Assembly: GCF_023746615.1 (NCBI RefSeq)
Contig: NZ_CP082275.1
Span: 620,001 to 684,000, forward strand
Reading direction: 5' to 3'
DNA: 64,000 bases
Source: Grimontia kaedaensis
Lineage (GTDB): Bacteria; Pseudomonadota; Gammaproteobacteria; Enterobacterales; Vibrionaceae
Shown: positions 39,574 to 48,133 of the stretch, in pieces
How positions within the stretch are numbered: position 1 is the first letter of the stretch
Layout of the letters: each line of letters starts with the position of its first letter
Translations under genes and position numbers: made by a program
The notes under the pieces: generated by a model
What the model was told of the DNA's origin: nothing
The model's input: only the letters and a program-made list of their open reading frames with translations
Database searches by the model: none

Positions 39574-40893
39574 CTATGCGAATACGTTATCCAATGTGAT
39601 AGCCAAGCGTTTCACCAACTCATCAATTTCGTTCTCTGTGATGATGAAAGGTGGTGCAAGCAAAACGTGATGACCTTGCTTGCCATCAATCGTGCCACCC
39701 ATGGGGTAACACATCAGGCCATTTTCCATGGCGGTTTTCTTCACTTGCGCATGGAGAGGACGTGAAGAAGCAAACGACGCTTTGGACACTTTGTCTTCAA
39801 CAAACTCCAGCCCGATGAACAGACCTCTTCCGCGAATATCCCCGACATAAGGGTGATCGCCGAATGTCTGATTTAACTGTTTGACCAGATAATGTCCCCG
39901 TTCAGTCACTTCACTAAGAACACCAGCATCCAACGCATCAAGCGTGGCACACGCAGCTGCACATGCCAAAGGGTGGGCCATAAAAGTGTGTCCATGCTGG
40001 AAATATCCGGTTCCGTGGAAAATCGCATTGTAGATGTTGTCGTGGATCATGACTGCGCCAATAGGTTGATAGCCAGCAGCCAACCCTTTTGCCATGGTCA
40101 CGAGATCAGGCACGATATCTTCCTGCTCATAGGCAAAATAGGTGCCAGTGCGGCCACAACCGCACATCACTTCGTCAAGGATGAGCAGTACGCCATATTT
40201 GTCGCAAATTTCACGAATGCGTTTGAAGTAGCCTTTCTCTGCCACCAATGCGCCAGCGGTTGCGCCAACAACTGGCTCGGCCACGAAAGCAATGACAGTT
40301 TCTGGACCAACAGCGAGTAGCCGCTCTTCCAACTCATTCGCGACACGCTGACCATACTCGAAATGGGTTTCATCGTTTCGCCTATCACGATAGGCGTAAC
40401 ATGGTGCAATCAACTCACCATTTTGCATCATCGGTGCGAAAGGCTCTTTTCGCCACATATTCCCCCCCACACCCAGCGCACCGAGCGTGTTGCCGTGGTA
40501 GCTTTGTCGGCGCGCGATGTAGCGGGTCCGCGAGGTTTCGCCTTTTTCCAGAAAATATTGGCGCGCCATTTTTAGGGCAGCTTCGACTGCTTCAGAACCG
40601 CCGCTGACCAGATAAACGTGGTTTAGTGGGCCGGGCGCTTTGTCTGCCAAACGTGCAGCCAATTCTTCTGCTGCTGGGGAGGTGAAAAATCCAGTATGAG
40701 CATATGGAATAGCGTGCAGTTGATTTTCTATTGCACCTAACACGCCCGAATGGCTGTGGCCGAGACAGGATACGGCTGCACCGCCGCATCCATCTAAGTA
40801 CTGACGTCCTTCACTGTCCACAAGAAATACGCCGTTGCCGCCAGCAACAACCGGTAATTCAGTGTGGCAATGTCTTTGTAGTATGTTTGTCAT
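39574..40893 (-). CDS. Class III PLP-dependent aminotransferase
   Basis: A 439-residue fold-type I aminotransferase of class III (omega-amino acid:pyruvate, GABA or diamine types). PLP-site residues are recognisable: SGGSEAVEAALKMAR, the FVAEPVVG strand, LILDEVMCGCGRTG with Asp240, and the Schiff-base Lys269 in TMAKGLAAGYQP. It is the first gene of an operon with the BKACE enzyme and is divergent from a LysR regulator. The probable role is to turn an amino compound into a keto acid or aldehyde that feeds the BKACE step. The true amino donor is unknown. Confidence 0.92.
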   Translation of the reverse strand: MTNILQRHCHTELPVVAGGNGVFLVDSEGRQYLDGCGGAAVSCLGHSHSGVLGAIENQLHAIPYAHTGFFTSPAAEELAARLADKAPGPLNHVYLVSGGSEAVEAALKMARQYFLEKGETSRTRYIARRQSYHGNTLGALGVGGNMWRKEPFAPMMQNGELIAPCYAYRDRRNDETHFEYGQRVANELEERLLAVGPETVIAFVAEPVVGATAGALVAEKGYFKRIREICDKYGVLLILDEVMCGCGRTGTYFAYEQEDIVPDLVTMAKGLAAGYQPIGAVMIHDNIYNAIFHGTGYFQHGHTFMAHPLACAAACATLDALDAGVLSEVTERGHYLVKQLNQTFGDHPYVGDIRGRGLFIGLEFVEDKVSKASFASSRPLHAQVKKTAMENGLMCYPMGGTIDGKQGHHVLLAPPFIITENEIDELVKRLAITLDNVFA

Positions 40894-41018
40894 GATTTCC
40901 CTGAGCTACTCACTTATCAAAATTTGTTTGGTTATACGGCTCAGTATGGACAGGTTGGAAATTGAACAGCAAACGATATAAATTCAGAGGGTATGCCAAA
41001 AATTCATGGGAAAAATAC

Positions 41019-41918
41019 ATGGCTATGCCTATTCCACCAATGAAGACCTTGCGGACCTTTACGGTAGTTGCGCAGACATTGAGTTTTTCAAAGGCGGCAA
41101 AGCTGTTGAATCTGACGCAAAGTGCAATCAGCAAGCAAATCCTGCATTTGGAAGAGTTGATGGGATGCTCTCTGTTTGAGCGTACGGGGGGAAAAGTGGA
41201 ACTGACGGAGGCGGGTAGGCGATATCTCCCCTCTGTTGTTGAAGCACTGGAAAATTTACAACACGCCACATCTACGGTTATGCAGACTTCCGAGACAAAA
41301 AGCCGTATCGAAATCTCTGTGCCGCCTTCTTTAGCAAGTATGTGGTTGATACCGAGGTTGGAGGCATTCAGAAGTGCTCACCCCAATATCGAACTGGCAG
41401 TTCGGGCGAGCGTAACATCTGACAGTCAGAATCGGTATCAAAGCGATATTGCGATTCACTGCTTGCCTTTATCGACTCATGAAGAGGAAGCAGAACTGCT
41501 GATCCGTGAAAGACTGATGCTGGTGGCATCCTCCGAACTTGTGGGGAATACACAGACGGTTAAAGACTTATTACCCTTACATGCCATCAGTCATATCACC
41601 CGCCCTCAAATCTGGAACCAGTTTTGGCATTACCTGGACGTGGCGCCAAGCGGTCCGACCTACGGCACAGGCTTCGAGCACTTTTACATGGCGTTGGAAG
41701 CGGTGAAGCACCACGAGGGAATGGCATTGATCCCCCAATTTCTGATTCAGGATGCACTCAATCGAGGGGAAGTGGCTAATCCCCTTTCCCTTAGCTTTAA
41801 TAGCCTTTATGGGTATTTCCTTTTCAGCCATGGCTATAAGCGAAGGCTGGGGCCGGTTAAGCAGGTAATAGCATGGCTCAAACAGGAATTGATGCCGACA
41901 ACTACCAGAAGAATGTAA
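41019..41918 (+). CDS. LysR-family regulator (GcvA-like), probable controller of the aminotransferase-BKACE operon
   Basis: I chose ATG 41019 (MAMPIPPMKTLRTF), giving 299 residues, because the preceding 19 codons do not resemble a LysR start. The helix-turn-helix is FTVVAQTLSFSKAAKLLNLTQSAISKQILHLEELMGCSLFER. The effector domain starts near residue 85 with RIEISVPPSLASMWLIPRLEAF, the GcvA-type sequence. It is divergent from the aminotransferase gene with 125 bp between, the classical position for a LysR activator. The effector is unknown. Confidence 0.9.
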   Translation: MAMPIPPMKTLRTFTVVAQTLSFSKAAKLLNLTQSAISKQILHLEELMGCSLFERTGGKVELTEAGRRYLPSVVEALENLQHATSTVMQTSETKSRIEISVPPSLASMWLIPRLEAFRSAHPNIELAVRASVTSDSQNRYQSDIAIHCLPLSTHEEEAELLIRERLMLVASSELVGNTQTVKDLLPLHAISHITRPQIWNQFWHYLDVAPSGPTYGTGFEHFYMALEAVKHHEGMALIPQFLIQDALNRGEVANPLSLSFNSLYGYFLFSHGYKRRLGPVKQVIAWLKQELMPTTTRRM

Positions 41919-42003
41919 GGCGTCGCCGTAGCATGGACATTTTGCGTTCAAGCGAGTATAAACCGCAATCCACGTCGGAAATCGAGAAACAGAGCGAACA
42001 ATT

Positions 42004-42804
42004 ATGACAACGACTCAACCTGCATCTGAAGGCTATCAGCAACGCTTTGGCGGTACCCGCCGTTTATATGGCGCTACTGAGCTTGAGATTCTGCGCCAAT
42101 CGCATGTGTGTGTGATTGGTATCGGCGGTGTGGGGTCATGGGCCGTTGAAGCGCTCGCCCGAAGCGGTGTTGGTGAGTTGACCCTGATCGATATGGATGA
42201 CGTGTGTGTTACCAATATTAATCGTCAAATTCACGCGATGTCTGGCACTGTGGGTCAAAGCAAAATCGAGGTGATGGCAGAGCGCGTGCGCGCGATTAAT
42301 TCCGATTGCAAAATCAATCTGATTGATGATTTCATCTCGGAAGATAATATTCCTGAGTACATCACCAAAGATTATGACTACGTGCTTGATGCCATCGACA
42401 GCATCAAGCCAAAAACCGCGTTGCTGGCGTTCTGTAAGCGCAACAAAATCAAAATTATTACTGTCGGTGGTGCGGGTGGTCAAATCGATCCGACGCAAAT
42501 TCAGGTCGCTGATTTAACTAAGACGATTCAGGATCCGTTGGCGGCAAAACTTCGCAACAATCTTCGCCGTTTCCACAACTTCACTAAAACCCAAGGGCGT
42601 AAGTTTGGTATCGATTGTGTGTTTTCAACAGAACAGCTGAAGTATCCTCAACCTGATGGCTCGGTGTGTGAAACAAAAGCGACGGCAGAAGGCCCGAAGC
42701 GAATGGATTGCGCCAGTGGATTTGGCGCCGCAACCATGGTCACTGCAACCTTTGGTTTTGTTGCTGTTTCGCGCATCATTGCCAAGCTGACCGCGAAAAA
42801 ATAA
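42004..42804 (+). CDS. tcdA: TcdA (CsdL), tRNA threonylcarbamoyladenosine dehydratase
   Basis: TcdA is an E1-like enzyme that uses ATP to cyclise t6A37 of ANN-decoding tRNAs to ct6A, with help from CsdE and CsdA. The 266-residue product has the ATP-binding Rossmann motif VIGIGGVGSWAVEALARSGVGELTLIDMDDVCVTNINRQ and the R-F motif RRFHNF. The C-terminal KRMDCASGFGAATMVTATFGF probably anchors to the membrane face. In enterobacteria it lies beside csdE-csdA; here a pha operon separates them. Confidence 0.96.
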   Translation: MTTTQPASEGYQQRFGGTRRLYGATELEILRQSHVCVIGIGGVGSWAVEALARSGVGELTLIDMDDVCVTNINRQIHAMSGTVGQSKIEVMAERVRAINSDCKINLIDDFISEDNIPEYITKDYDYVLDAIDSIKPKTALLAFCKRNKIKIITVGGAGGQIDPTQIQVADLTKTIQDPLAAKLRNNLRRFHNFTKTQGRKFGIDCVFSTEQLKYPQPDGSVCETKATAEGPKRMDCASGFGAATMVTATFGFVAVSRIIAKLTAKK

Positions 42805-42817
42805 ACGGCTTAGAGAC

Positions 42818-42858
42818 AAAAAAAGAAGGCCGCGAATTCACGCGGCCTTCTTTGTTTT
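42818..42858. terminator. Bidirectional terminator between tcdA and phaC
   Basis: AGAAGGCCGCG-aattca-CGCGGCCTTCT, an 11-bp perfect stem with an A-run on the left and a T-rich tract on the right. Confidence 0.93.
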
Positions 42859-42865
42859 CTAGCGT

Positions 42866-44689
42866 TTAAGCATCAGCTTTAGCGTGGGGCTTTTTGGCTG
42901 CTGGCTTTGCTTCTGCTTCAGGTTGAATCGGAAGCACTTGCTTCACATAGTTACCTGGAGCAACACCGAGCACAGGGAAGTTCTCTGAACCTTGTGCGTA
43001 CGGCTCGATCTTTTCCTTCGGATTGTAAGCGGAAAGCCATTCATCCCAATGAGTCCACCACGAACCTGAATTGTGATCGGCAGACTCAAACCAATCGTCA
43101 GCAGATTCACTTAGCTCGCTGTTTACCCAATAACCATATTTACCTTTTGCTGGGTGGTTCACGATACCAGCAATGTGGCCTGACTCACCCAGTACAAAGG
43201 TCTTGTTGCCGCCCACATTCAGTGCGCCGCGGTAAGTCCCTTGCCAAAGTGCAATGTGGTCTTCTTTGGTTGAGATAAAATAGGTTGGGATTTTGATTTT
43301 GTTCAAATCGATCCAAACGCCACCCACTTTAACGCCTTTGTCCTGAACCAGTTTGTTGTTCAGGTACAGCTCACGAAGCATAAAGTTATGCGTCGCTGCT
43401 GCTACGTTGGTGCTGTCGCTGTTCCAGTACAGAAGATCGAAATCTACCGGGCTGTTACCTTTGAGGTAGTTATCGATGTAGTAGTTCCAGTACAGACTGT
43501 TTTCACGCAGCAGGCTAAAGGTAACGCTCAATGAGCGGCCATCCATGTAACCGCGTGCCGTATTTTGGATCTCAATCGCACTGATCACGCTATCGTTGAT
43601 GTAAGCACCCACTTCACCTGGCTGACCGAAGTCGAGCAGCGTAGTAAAGAAAGATGCAGACTTGATGCGGGCTTTCATGCGTTTCGCGGCGTAGTACGCG
43701 ATGGTCGATGCCAGCACGGTACCACCGATACAGTAGCCAGCGGCGTTGATTTGCGATTGACCGGTAATGTCTTCAATCGCAGACACTGCTTTCACGACGC
43801 CTTCTGTCACATAGTCACCGAATTCAACGTCTTTCTGCTCAACACCAGGGTTGCGCCAAGACATCATAAATACGGTGTGACCTTGTTCGACCAACCAGCG
43901 CACCATCGAGTTCTTCTCGCGAAGATCAAGGATATAGTACTTGTTGATGAATGGTGGCACGATAAGAAGTGGTGTCGCGTTGACAGTTTTAGTCAAAGGA
44001 CGGTACTGAATCAGCTCAAACAGTTCGTTCTGGAACACAACATCGCCTTGTGTATTGGCAATATCTTCACCAATACGGAATGCGTTGTTGTTGGTCATGC
44101 GTACCTTGAGGATATCAGAGCTGGACTCGATATCTTCTTGCAGGCTTTGCAGTCCTTTCACCAGATTCTCGCCGTTTTTCTCCATAGTCAGCTTAAGCAG
44201 CTCAGGGTTAGTCCCCACGAAATTGCTCGGTGACATGGCATTAATCGCCTGACGAGAGAAGAAGTTCAGACGCTCTTTGGCTTTGTCATCTAATCCTTCC
44301 ACCGCATTGATGGTTTCCAGATAGGTACGACCAAACAGAAGATATGATTGTTTGATGAAGTTGTAGAACACTTCATCCTGCCAGCCTTTATCCTGAAAAC
44401 GCTTGTCATCTTTTTCCGGCGTCACAATTTCTTCATTGTTTGCCGCAAGCGCTACATTTTGCCAGATTTGCATTTGCTGTTCCCACCACTGCATTTGAAT
44501 TTGCAGCATCGCGGCAGGTTGATTTGCAGCACCCTCAAGAAGTTTTGCTGTGTCTTCGAGACTTTGCTCTTGTATGGCTTTGTTCAGGGGGGTGTTTACG
44601 GCTGCCTTGCCTTGCTCAAGATCCTTCCACCATTGCTGGTTACTCTCTTGGAGTTTTACAAGGTAGTCCGAGAAGAAGTTCTGATACAT
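42866..44689 (-). CDS. phaC: PhaC, class I poly(3-hydroxyalkanoate) synthase
   Basis: PhaC polymerises (R)-3-hydroxyacyl-CoA into polyhydroxyalkanoate granules. The 607-residue product has a helical N-terminal domain and an alpha/beta-hydrolase C-terminal domain. The lipase-like box AGYCIGGT places the catalytic Cys at 320 (Cys319 in the Cupriavidus enzyme). The catalytic Asp is in the STKEDHIALW segment and His in GESGHIAGIVNHP. The C-terminal tail is Ala/Lys-rich (AEAKPAAKKPHAKADA). It is the last gene of phaB-phaA-phaP-phaC, and an intercistronic hairpin lies just upstream. Confidence 0.97.
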   Translation of the reverse strand: MYQNFFSDYLVKLQESNQQWWKDLEQGKAAVNTPLNKAIQEQSLEDTAKLLEGAANQPAAMLQIQMQWWEQQMQIWQNVALAANNEEIVTPEKDDKRFQDKGWQDEVFYNFIKQSYLLFGRTYLETINAVEGLDDKAKERLNFFSRQAINAMSPSNFVGTNPELLKLTMEKNGENLVKGLQSLQEDIESSSDILKVRMTNNNAFRIGEDIANTQGDVVFQNELFELIQYRPLTKTVNATPLLIVPPFINKYYILDLREKNSMVRWLVEQGHTVFMMSWRNPGVEQKDVEFGDYVTEGVVKAVSAIEDITGQSQINAAGYCIGGTVLASTIAYYAAKRMKARIKSASFFTTLLDFGQPGEVGAYINDSVISAIEIQNTARGYMDGRSLSVTFSLLRENSLYWNYYIDNYLKGNSPVDFDLLYWNSDSTNVAAATHNFMLRELYLNNKLVQDKGVKVGGVWIDLNKIKIPTYFISTKEDHIALWQGTYRGALNVGGNKTFVLGESGHIAGIVNHPAKGKYGYWVNSELSESADDWFESADHNSGSWWTHWDEWLSAYNPKEKIEPYAQGSENFPVLGVAPGNYVKQVLPIQPEAEAKPAAKKPHAKADA

Positions 44690-44717
44690 GTGTAAACCCT
44701 CTTGATCGGAAACAACA

Positions 44718-44741
44718 CCGCCCTCTGCAGCGAGAGGGCGG
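44718..44741 (-). promoter_or_regulatory. Intercistronic hairpin between the phasin gene and phaC
   Basis: On the minus strand CCGCCCTCT-cgctgc-AGAGGGCGG forms a perfect 9-bp GC-rich stem about 30 bp before the phaC start. The following TGTTGTTT is only weakly T-rich, so partial termination or protection of the phasin mRNA 3' end is likely, giving more phasin than synthase. Confidence 0.65.
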
Positions 44742-44753
44742 GTCTACCTAAAA

Positions 44754-45101
44754 TTAAGCTGGTTGAGCAGCTTTCAGGTTTTCAGTAGTCAGTTGTTCCA
44801 GATCTTCCTTGAACTCCTTCGCGATAGATTGCAGCTTAGTGCTGTCATCCATCATTTGCTGAGACAGTTTAGTCAGCGCTGCCAGTTGTTGGCTGCTGTA
44901 AGCAGTCATAGAAGTTACGTCAGTCACTTCACTTGCTGCTTTAACTTGTGCCAGACCCATTTCGCTGTAAGTTTTTACTGCGCTCAGTTGAAGTTCAGTC
45001 AGAGTTTCAACGTTCTTAGCAACCAGTTTGTTGAACTTAACGTAAGGTGCCAGAGTTTTTTCAGTTTGCTCAGAGAATGCTTTAAACATATCTGTGTACA
45101 T
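44754..45101 (-). CDS. phaP: Phasin family granule-associated protein
   Basis: Phasins coat polyhydroxyalkanoate granules. The start is ATG 45101 (MYTDMFKAFSEQTEKTLAP), which has AGGAGA six bases upstream, giving 115 residues; an upstream GTG or ATG extension is not supported. The protein is all helical and amphipathic: FNKLVAKNVETLTELQLSAVKTYSEMGLAQVKAASEVTDV, ending in an acidic/polar helix and KAAQPA. It sits between phaA and phaC, as in other Vibrio. Confidence 0.9.
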   Translation of the reverse strand: MYTDMFKAFSEQTEKTLAPYVKFNKLVAKNVETLTELQLSAVKTYSEMGLAQVKAASEVTDVTSMTAYSSQQLAALTKLSQQMMDDSTKLQSIAKEFKEDLEQLTTENLKAAQPA

Positions 45102-45148
45102 GGTGTTTCTCCTAAGTGTATTAATTAGATCCAAGGGGTTTAACGTTC

Positions 45149-46360
45149 TTAGCTATTAGCACGTTTCACGACAACTGCCGTACCCATGCCGCCGCCGATG
45201 CAAAGCGAAGCAACACCATATGTGCCTTCGCGTTTTTCCAACTCATGAATCAGTGAAACCAACACACGGTTACCTGATGCTCCGAGTGGGTGACCCAATG
45301 CGATTGCGCCACCATTGACGTTCGCCTTCTCCAAGATGCTGTCAGTGCTTACGCTGTGTGTGTCCGCCAGTTGGTGAACAACACCCAGAGCCTGGGCAGC
45401 GAAGGCTTCGTTGAGCTCAAACAGATCCATGTCGGAAATAGATAACTCTGCTTTTTTCAGAGCTTCTGTTACTGCACCCACAGGGCCGAGGCCCATGATT
45501 TTTGGATCTAACCCAACTTGCGCATAGCTGGTGATTTCAACCAGCGGTTTCAAACCAAGACGTTGAACCGCAGATTCAGAAGCCAGGATCACAGCGCTGG
45601 CACCGTCGTTTAGACCTGATGCGTTACCCGCAGTGACTGTGCCTTCGCGATTAAAGGCTGGGCGAAGTTTCGCCAGACCTTCTTGCGTGCAGTCTGATTT
45701 AGGATATTCATCAGTATCGAAAATGACGGTTTGGCGGCGTTGTTGTACTTCAACCGGAACGATTTCATCTTTGAAACGACCCGCTTCCACAGCTGCAACG
45801 GCCTTTTGTTGGCTCTGCTGCGCATACGCGTCTTGTTGCTCGCGGCTTAGGCCAACGAGTTCAGCAACGTTCTCAGCAGTAACGCCCATGTGATATTGGT
45901 TGTAGACGTCTGTCAGGCCATCGTTGATCAGAAGATCTTTGAGGCCGATATCGCCCATTTTTTGTCCGCCGCGCAGGGAGCCTGACGCTGCGAACGGGAT
46001 TTGAGACATGTTCTCGACACCAGCTGCCACAACCACTTCTGCGTCGCCGCAGCGAATGTGTGTAACCGCATCCATGACCGCTTTCATGCCGCTGCCACAA
46101 ACCATATTGATGGCATAAGCTGGAACGGTTTCTGGTAAGCCTGCATAAATGGCAGCCTGACGGCCAATGCCCATGCCTTGACCAGCACTAACGACGTTGC
46201 CGAGAATAACTTCATTGATGGCATCTGGGGCAACATTACCAGCTTCCAGAGCACCTTTGATTGCAGATGCCGCCAGCTTACCTGCTGGAACATCTTTCAG
46301 AGAACCTGTGAATGCACCGATCGCGGTACGCTTAGCCGCGACAATATACACTTTTTCCAT
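45149..46360 (-). CDS. phaA: PhaA, acetyl-CoA acetyltransferase (beta-ketothiolase)
   Basis: PhaA condenses two acetyl-CoA to acetoacetyl-CoA, the entry step to PHB. The 403-residue thiolase has the nucleophile Cys88 in INMVCGSGMKAV, the NEAFAAQALGV motif, the catalytic His in GGAIALGHPLGASG, and the second Cys387 in ASLCIGGGMGTAVVV. Ribosome site GGGGAAGA precedes the ATG. It follows phaB after a 16-bp gap. It could also work in reverse in acetoacetate degradation. Confidence 0.96.
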   Translation of the reverse strand: MEKVYIVAAKRTAIGAFTGSLKDVPAGKLAASAIKGALEAGNVAPDAINEVILGNVVSAGQGMGIGRQAAIYAGLPETVPAYAINMVCGSGMKAVMDAVTHIRCGDAEVVVAAGVENMSQIPFAASGSLRGGQKMGDIGLKDLLINDGLTDVYNQYHMGVTAENVAELVGLSREQQDAYAQQSQQKAVAAVEAGRFKDEIVPVEVQQRRQTVIFDTDEYPKSDCTQEGLAKLRPAFNREGTVTAGNASGLNDGASAVILASESAVQRLGLKPLVEITSYAQVGLDPKIMGLGPVGAVTEALKKAELSISDMDLFELNEAFAAQALGVVHQLADTHSVSTDSILEKANVNGGAIALGHPLGASGNRVLVSLIHELEKREGTYGVASLCIGGGMGTAVVVKRANS

Positions 46361-46376
46361 GTTTAATCTTCCCCAA

Positions 46377-47117
46377 TCAGTTCATGTACAAGCCGCCGTT
46401 GACCGACAGCGTTTCCCCTGTGATGTAAGCACCTGCGTCACTTGCAAGATACGCGACTGCATCTGCAATTTCTTCCGGACGAGCCAGTCGCTTCATTGGA
46501 ATCTCACCTTTTATAGACTCAAGCACTTCATCGCGCATGGCTTCGACCATTGGGGTTGCCGTGTAGCCAGGAGCTACGACATTGGCGGTCACTCCGGATC
46601 TCGCACCTTCAAAAGCCAGTGACTTGGTGAAGCCAATCATGCCAGCCTTCGCCGCTGCATAGTTGGTTTGACCAAACTGACCTTTTAGGCCGTTAACAGA
46701 TGAAATATTGATGACACGGCCGCCGCCTTTTTCGCACATAGCTGCAAAAAGAGGTTGGGTTACGTTAAAAAGACTGTTGAGGTTAGTATCGATAACTGCA
46801 TGCCAGTTATCTGCTGCCATTTTCTTAAAGAGACCGTCACGTGTGATGCCAGCGTTGTTAACGACAACATCGATAGTGCCTTCTTCTTCAAGTAGTTTGG
46901 GGAGACGCTCTGCACAGTCAGCTGTGCTGGTCACGTCAAGTTCGAACAGGCGAACCTGATCTGAGTTGAATTTCTTCTCTTCAAACCATTCCTCAGCGCA
47001 CTGCAGGTTTCCGGTGAAGTAGGTAGCAATTACGCGATAGCCCTGACTTACCAATTTTTCCGTGATCGCTGAGCCGATGCCACCTTTAGAACCGGTAATG
47101 AGCGCGAGTTTCTTCAT
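46377..47117 (-). CDS. phaB: PhaB, acetoacetyl-CoA reductase
   Basis: PhaB reduces acetoacetyl-CoA with NADPH to (R)-3-hydroxybutyryl-CoA, the monomer for PhaC. ATG 47117 (MKKLALITGSKGGIGSAI) is preferred, with GGAG seven bases upstream; this gives 246 residues. Short-chain dehydrogenase features are the TGSKGGIG nucleotide-binding loop, NNAG, and the catalytic Ser (INISSVNG), Tyr and Lys (YAAAKAG). It is the first gene of the pha operon; a 552-bp gene-free region upstream should hold the promoter. Confidence 0.95.
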   Translation of the reverse strand: MKKLALITGSKGGIGSAITEKLVSQGYRVIATYFTGNLQCAEEWFEEKKFNSDQVRLFELDVTSTADCAERLPKLLEEEGTIDVVVNNAGITRDGLFKKMAADNWHAVIDTNLNSLFNVTQPLFAAMCEKGGGRVINISSVNGLKGQFGQTNYAAAKAGMIGFTKSLAFEGARSGVTANVVAPGYTATPMVEAMRDEVLESIKGEIPMKRLARPEEIADAVAYLASDAGAYITGETLSVNGGLYMN

Positions 47118-47669
47118 TGTTGACTCCATTCTTTACAACAAGCAATTGAACTTTGACCCCTGTAACTGCATTTGGTTATCCAAAAATACAGGCACCTGTA
47201 ATTTTTTAGTTTTAGCGCGTAAGGGTTGAGACTATGGAAACTCATTTAGTCTCGGATTTAGAATAATTATTATATGTGATGGTTTTATGACCACCGGAAT
47301 TAAAGATATACAATCTTATGAGTAAGGCAAAAGGAATTAGAAGAGAATTATAGAAACAAGATCTTGATCTACAACAAAACACCGTAAGTTAACGCGATGT
47401 TAATTTATGGTTTTTGTTTGGATCTATTAAGGTGTTTTTTGTGTTTAATAAGCAATTTTATTATTTTATTCACCGTTTATTGATGCGTTAAATAGGTATT
47501 TTCATTGCTCAAAAATCCACCACGTGAATTTAAGGAAGAAACTTCTGACTCTGCAAATACAAACATAAAATAATTGACTGACCTCTCAGATTTAAAGTGT
47601 CACCTGTACGGTAAAGTGGTCAGTTAAAGCGGTGAATTTTGTAGGGAAAACACCGCTATAGGGCAGGTT
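47118..47669. other. 552-bp gene-free, AT-rich region upstream of phaB
   Basis: I see no CDS or RNA gene. It should carry the pha operon promoter. A minus-strand TATAAT (47269-47274) is a candidate -10, without a convincing -35. ACAGGcaCCTGT (about 47188-47199) is a small dyad that might be an operator. The rest has runs of A and T without clear structure. Confidence 0.45.
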
Positions 47670-48095
47670 CTATAAGGCTTTTAGCTGATTAATGATGGCG
47701 CGGACACCATTACTTCGGGATTGGCTGATATGGCCGAGAAGATCCATAGCTTCCAGGTAGCTTTCGAAATCAAAAGAAAGAATATCTTCTTTGGACTTTC
47801 TTTCGACAGCAGCAAGGATTATCGCTAACAATCCCTTAACAATCCTTGCGTCAGAATCTGCGGTAAAAAAGTAGACTCCCTCGCAATTTTTCCATGTAAG
47901 CCATACTTTGCTTTCACATCCAGGTACGGAAATACTGTCGGCTTTTAATGTTTCATCCATGGTTGGTAGCTTTTTTCCCATCTGAATAACCAGACGGTAT
48001 TTATCTTCCCAGCTTCTGCATTTCAACATCTGATTCAAAATGTCATCAGTAGAAATGTCAGAGCCAAATGGATGTGATGGCAATATATTGGTCAT
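47670..48095 (-). CDS. csdE: CsdE, sulfur acceptor protein (SufE family)
   Basis: CsdE takes sulfur as persulfide from CsdA and passes it on, or activates TcdA. The 141-residue product is a SufE-type protein. The acceptor Cys is residue 60 in SVPGCESKVWL, matching Cys61 of E. coli CsdE. WEDKYRLVIQMGKKLP and the C-terminal SRSNGVRAIINQL are also typical. It follows csdA after 38 bp on the same strand. Confidence 0.94.
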   Translation of the reverse strand: MTNILPSHPFGSDISTDDILNQMLKCRSWEDKYRLVIQMGKKLPTMDETLKADSISVPGCESKVWLTWKNCEGVYFFTADSDARIVKGLLAIILAAVERKSKEDILSFDFESYLEAMDLLGHISQSRSNGVRAIINQLKAL

Positions 48096-48133
48096 GGGTC
48101 AACTCAATGGTCTGCGAAAAAATTGTCGACATT

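Noticed and set aside
43565..44233. 222-residue plus-strand frame opposite phaC
   Set aside because: Antisense shadow of phaC; no ribosome site or recognisable domain.
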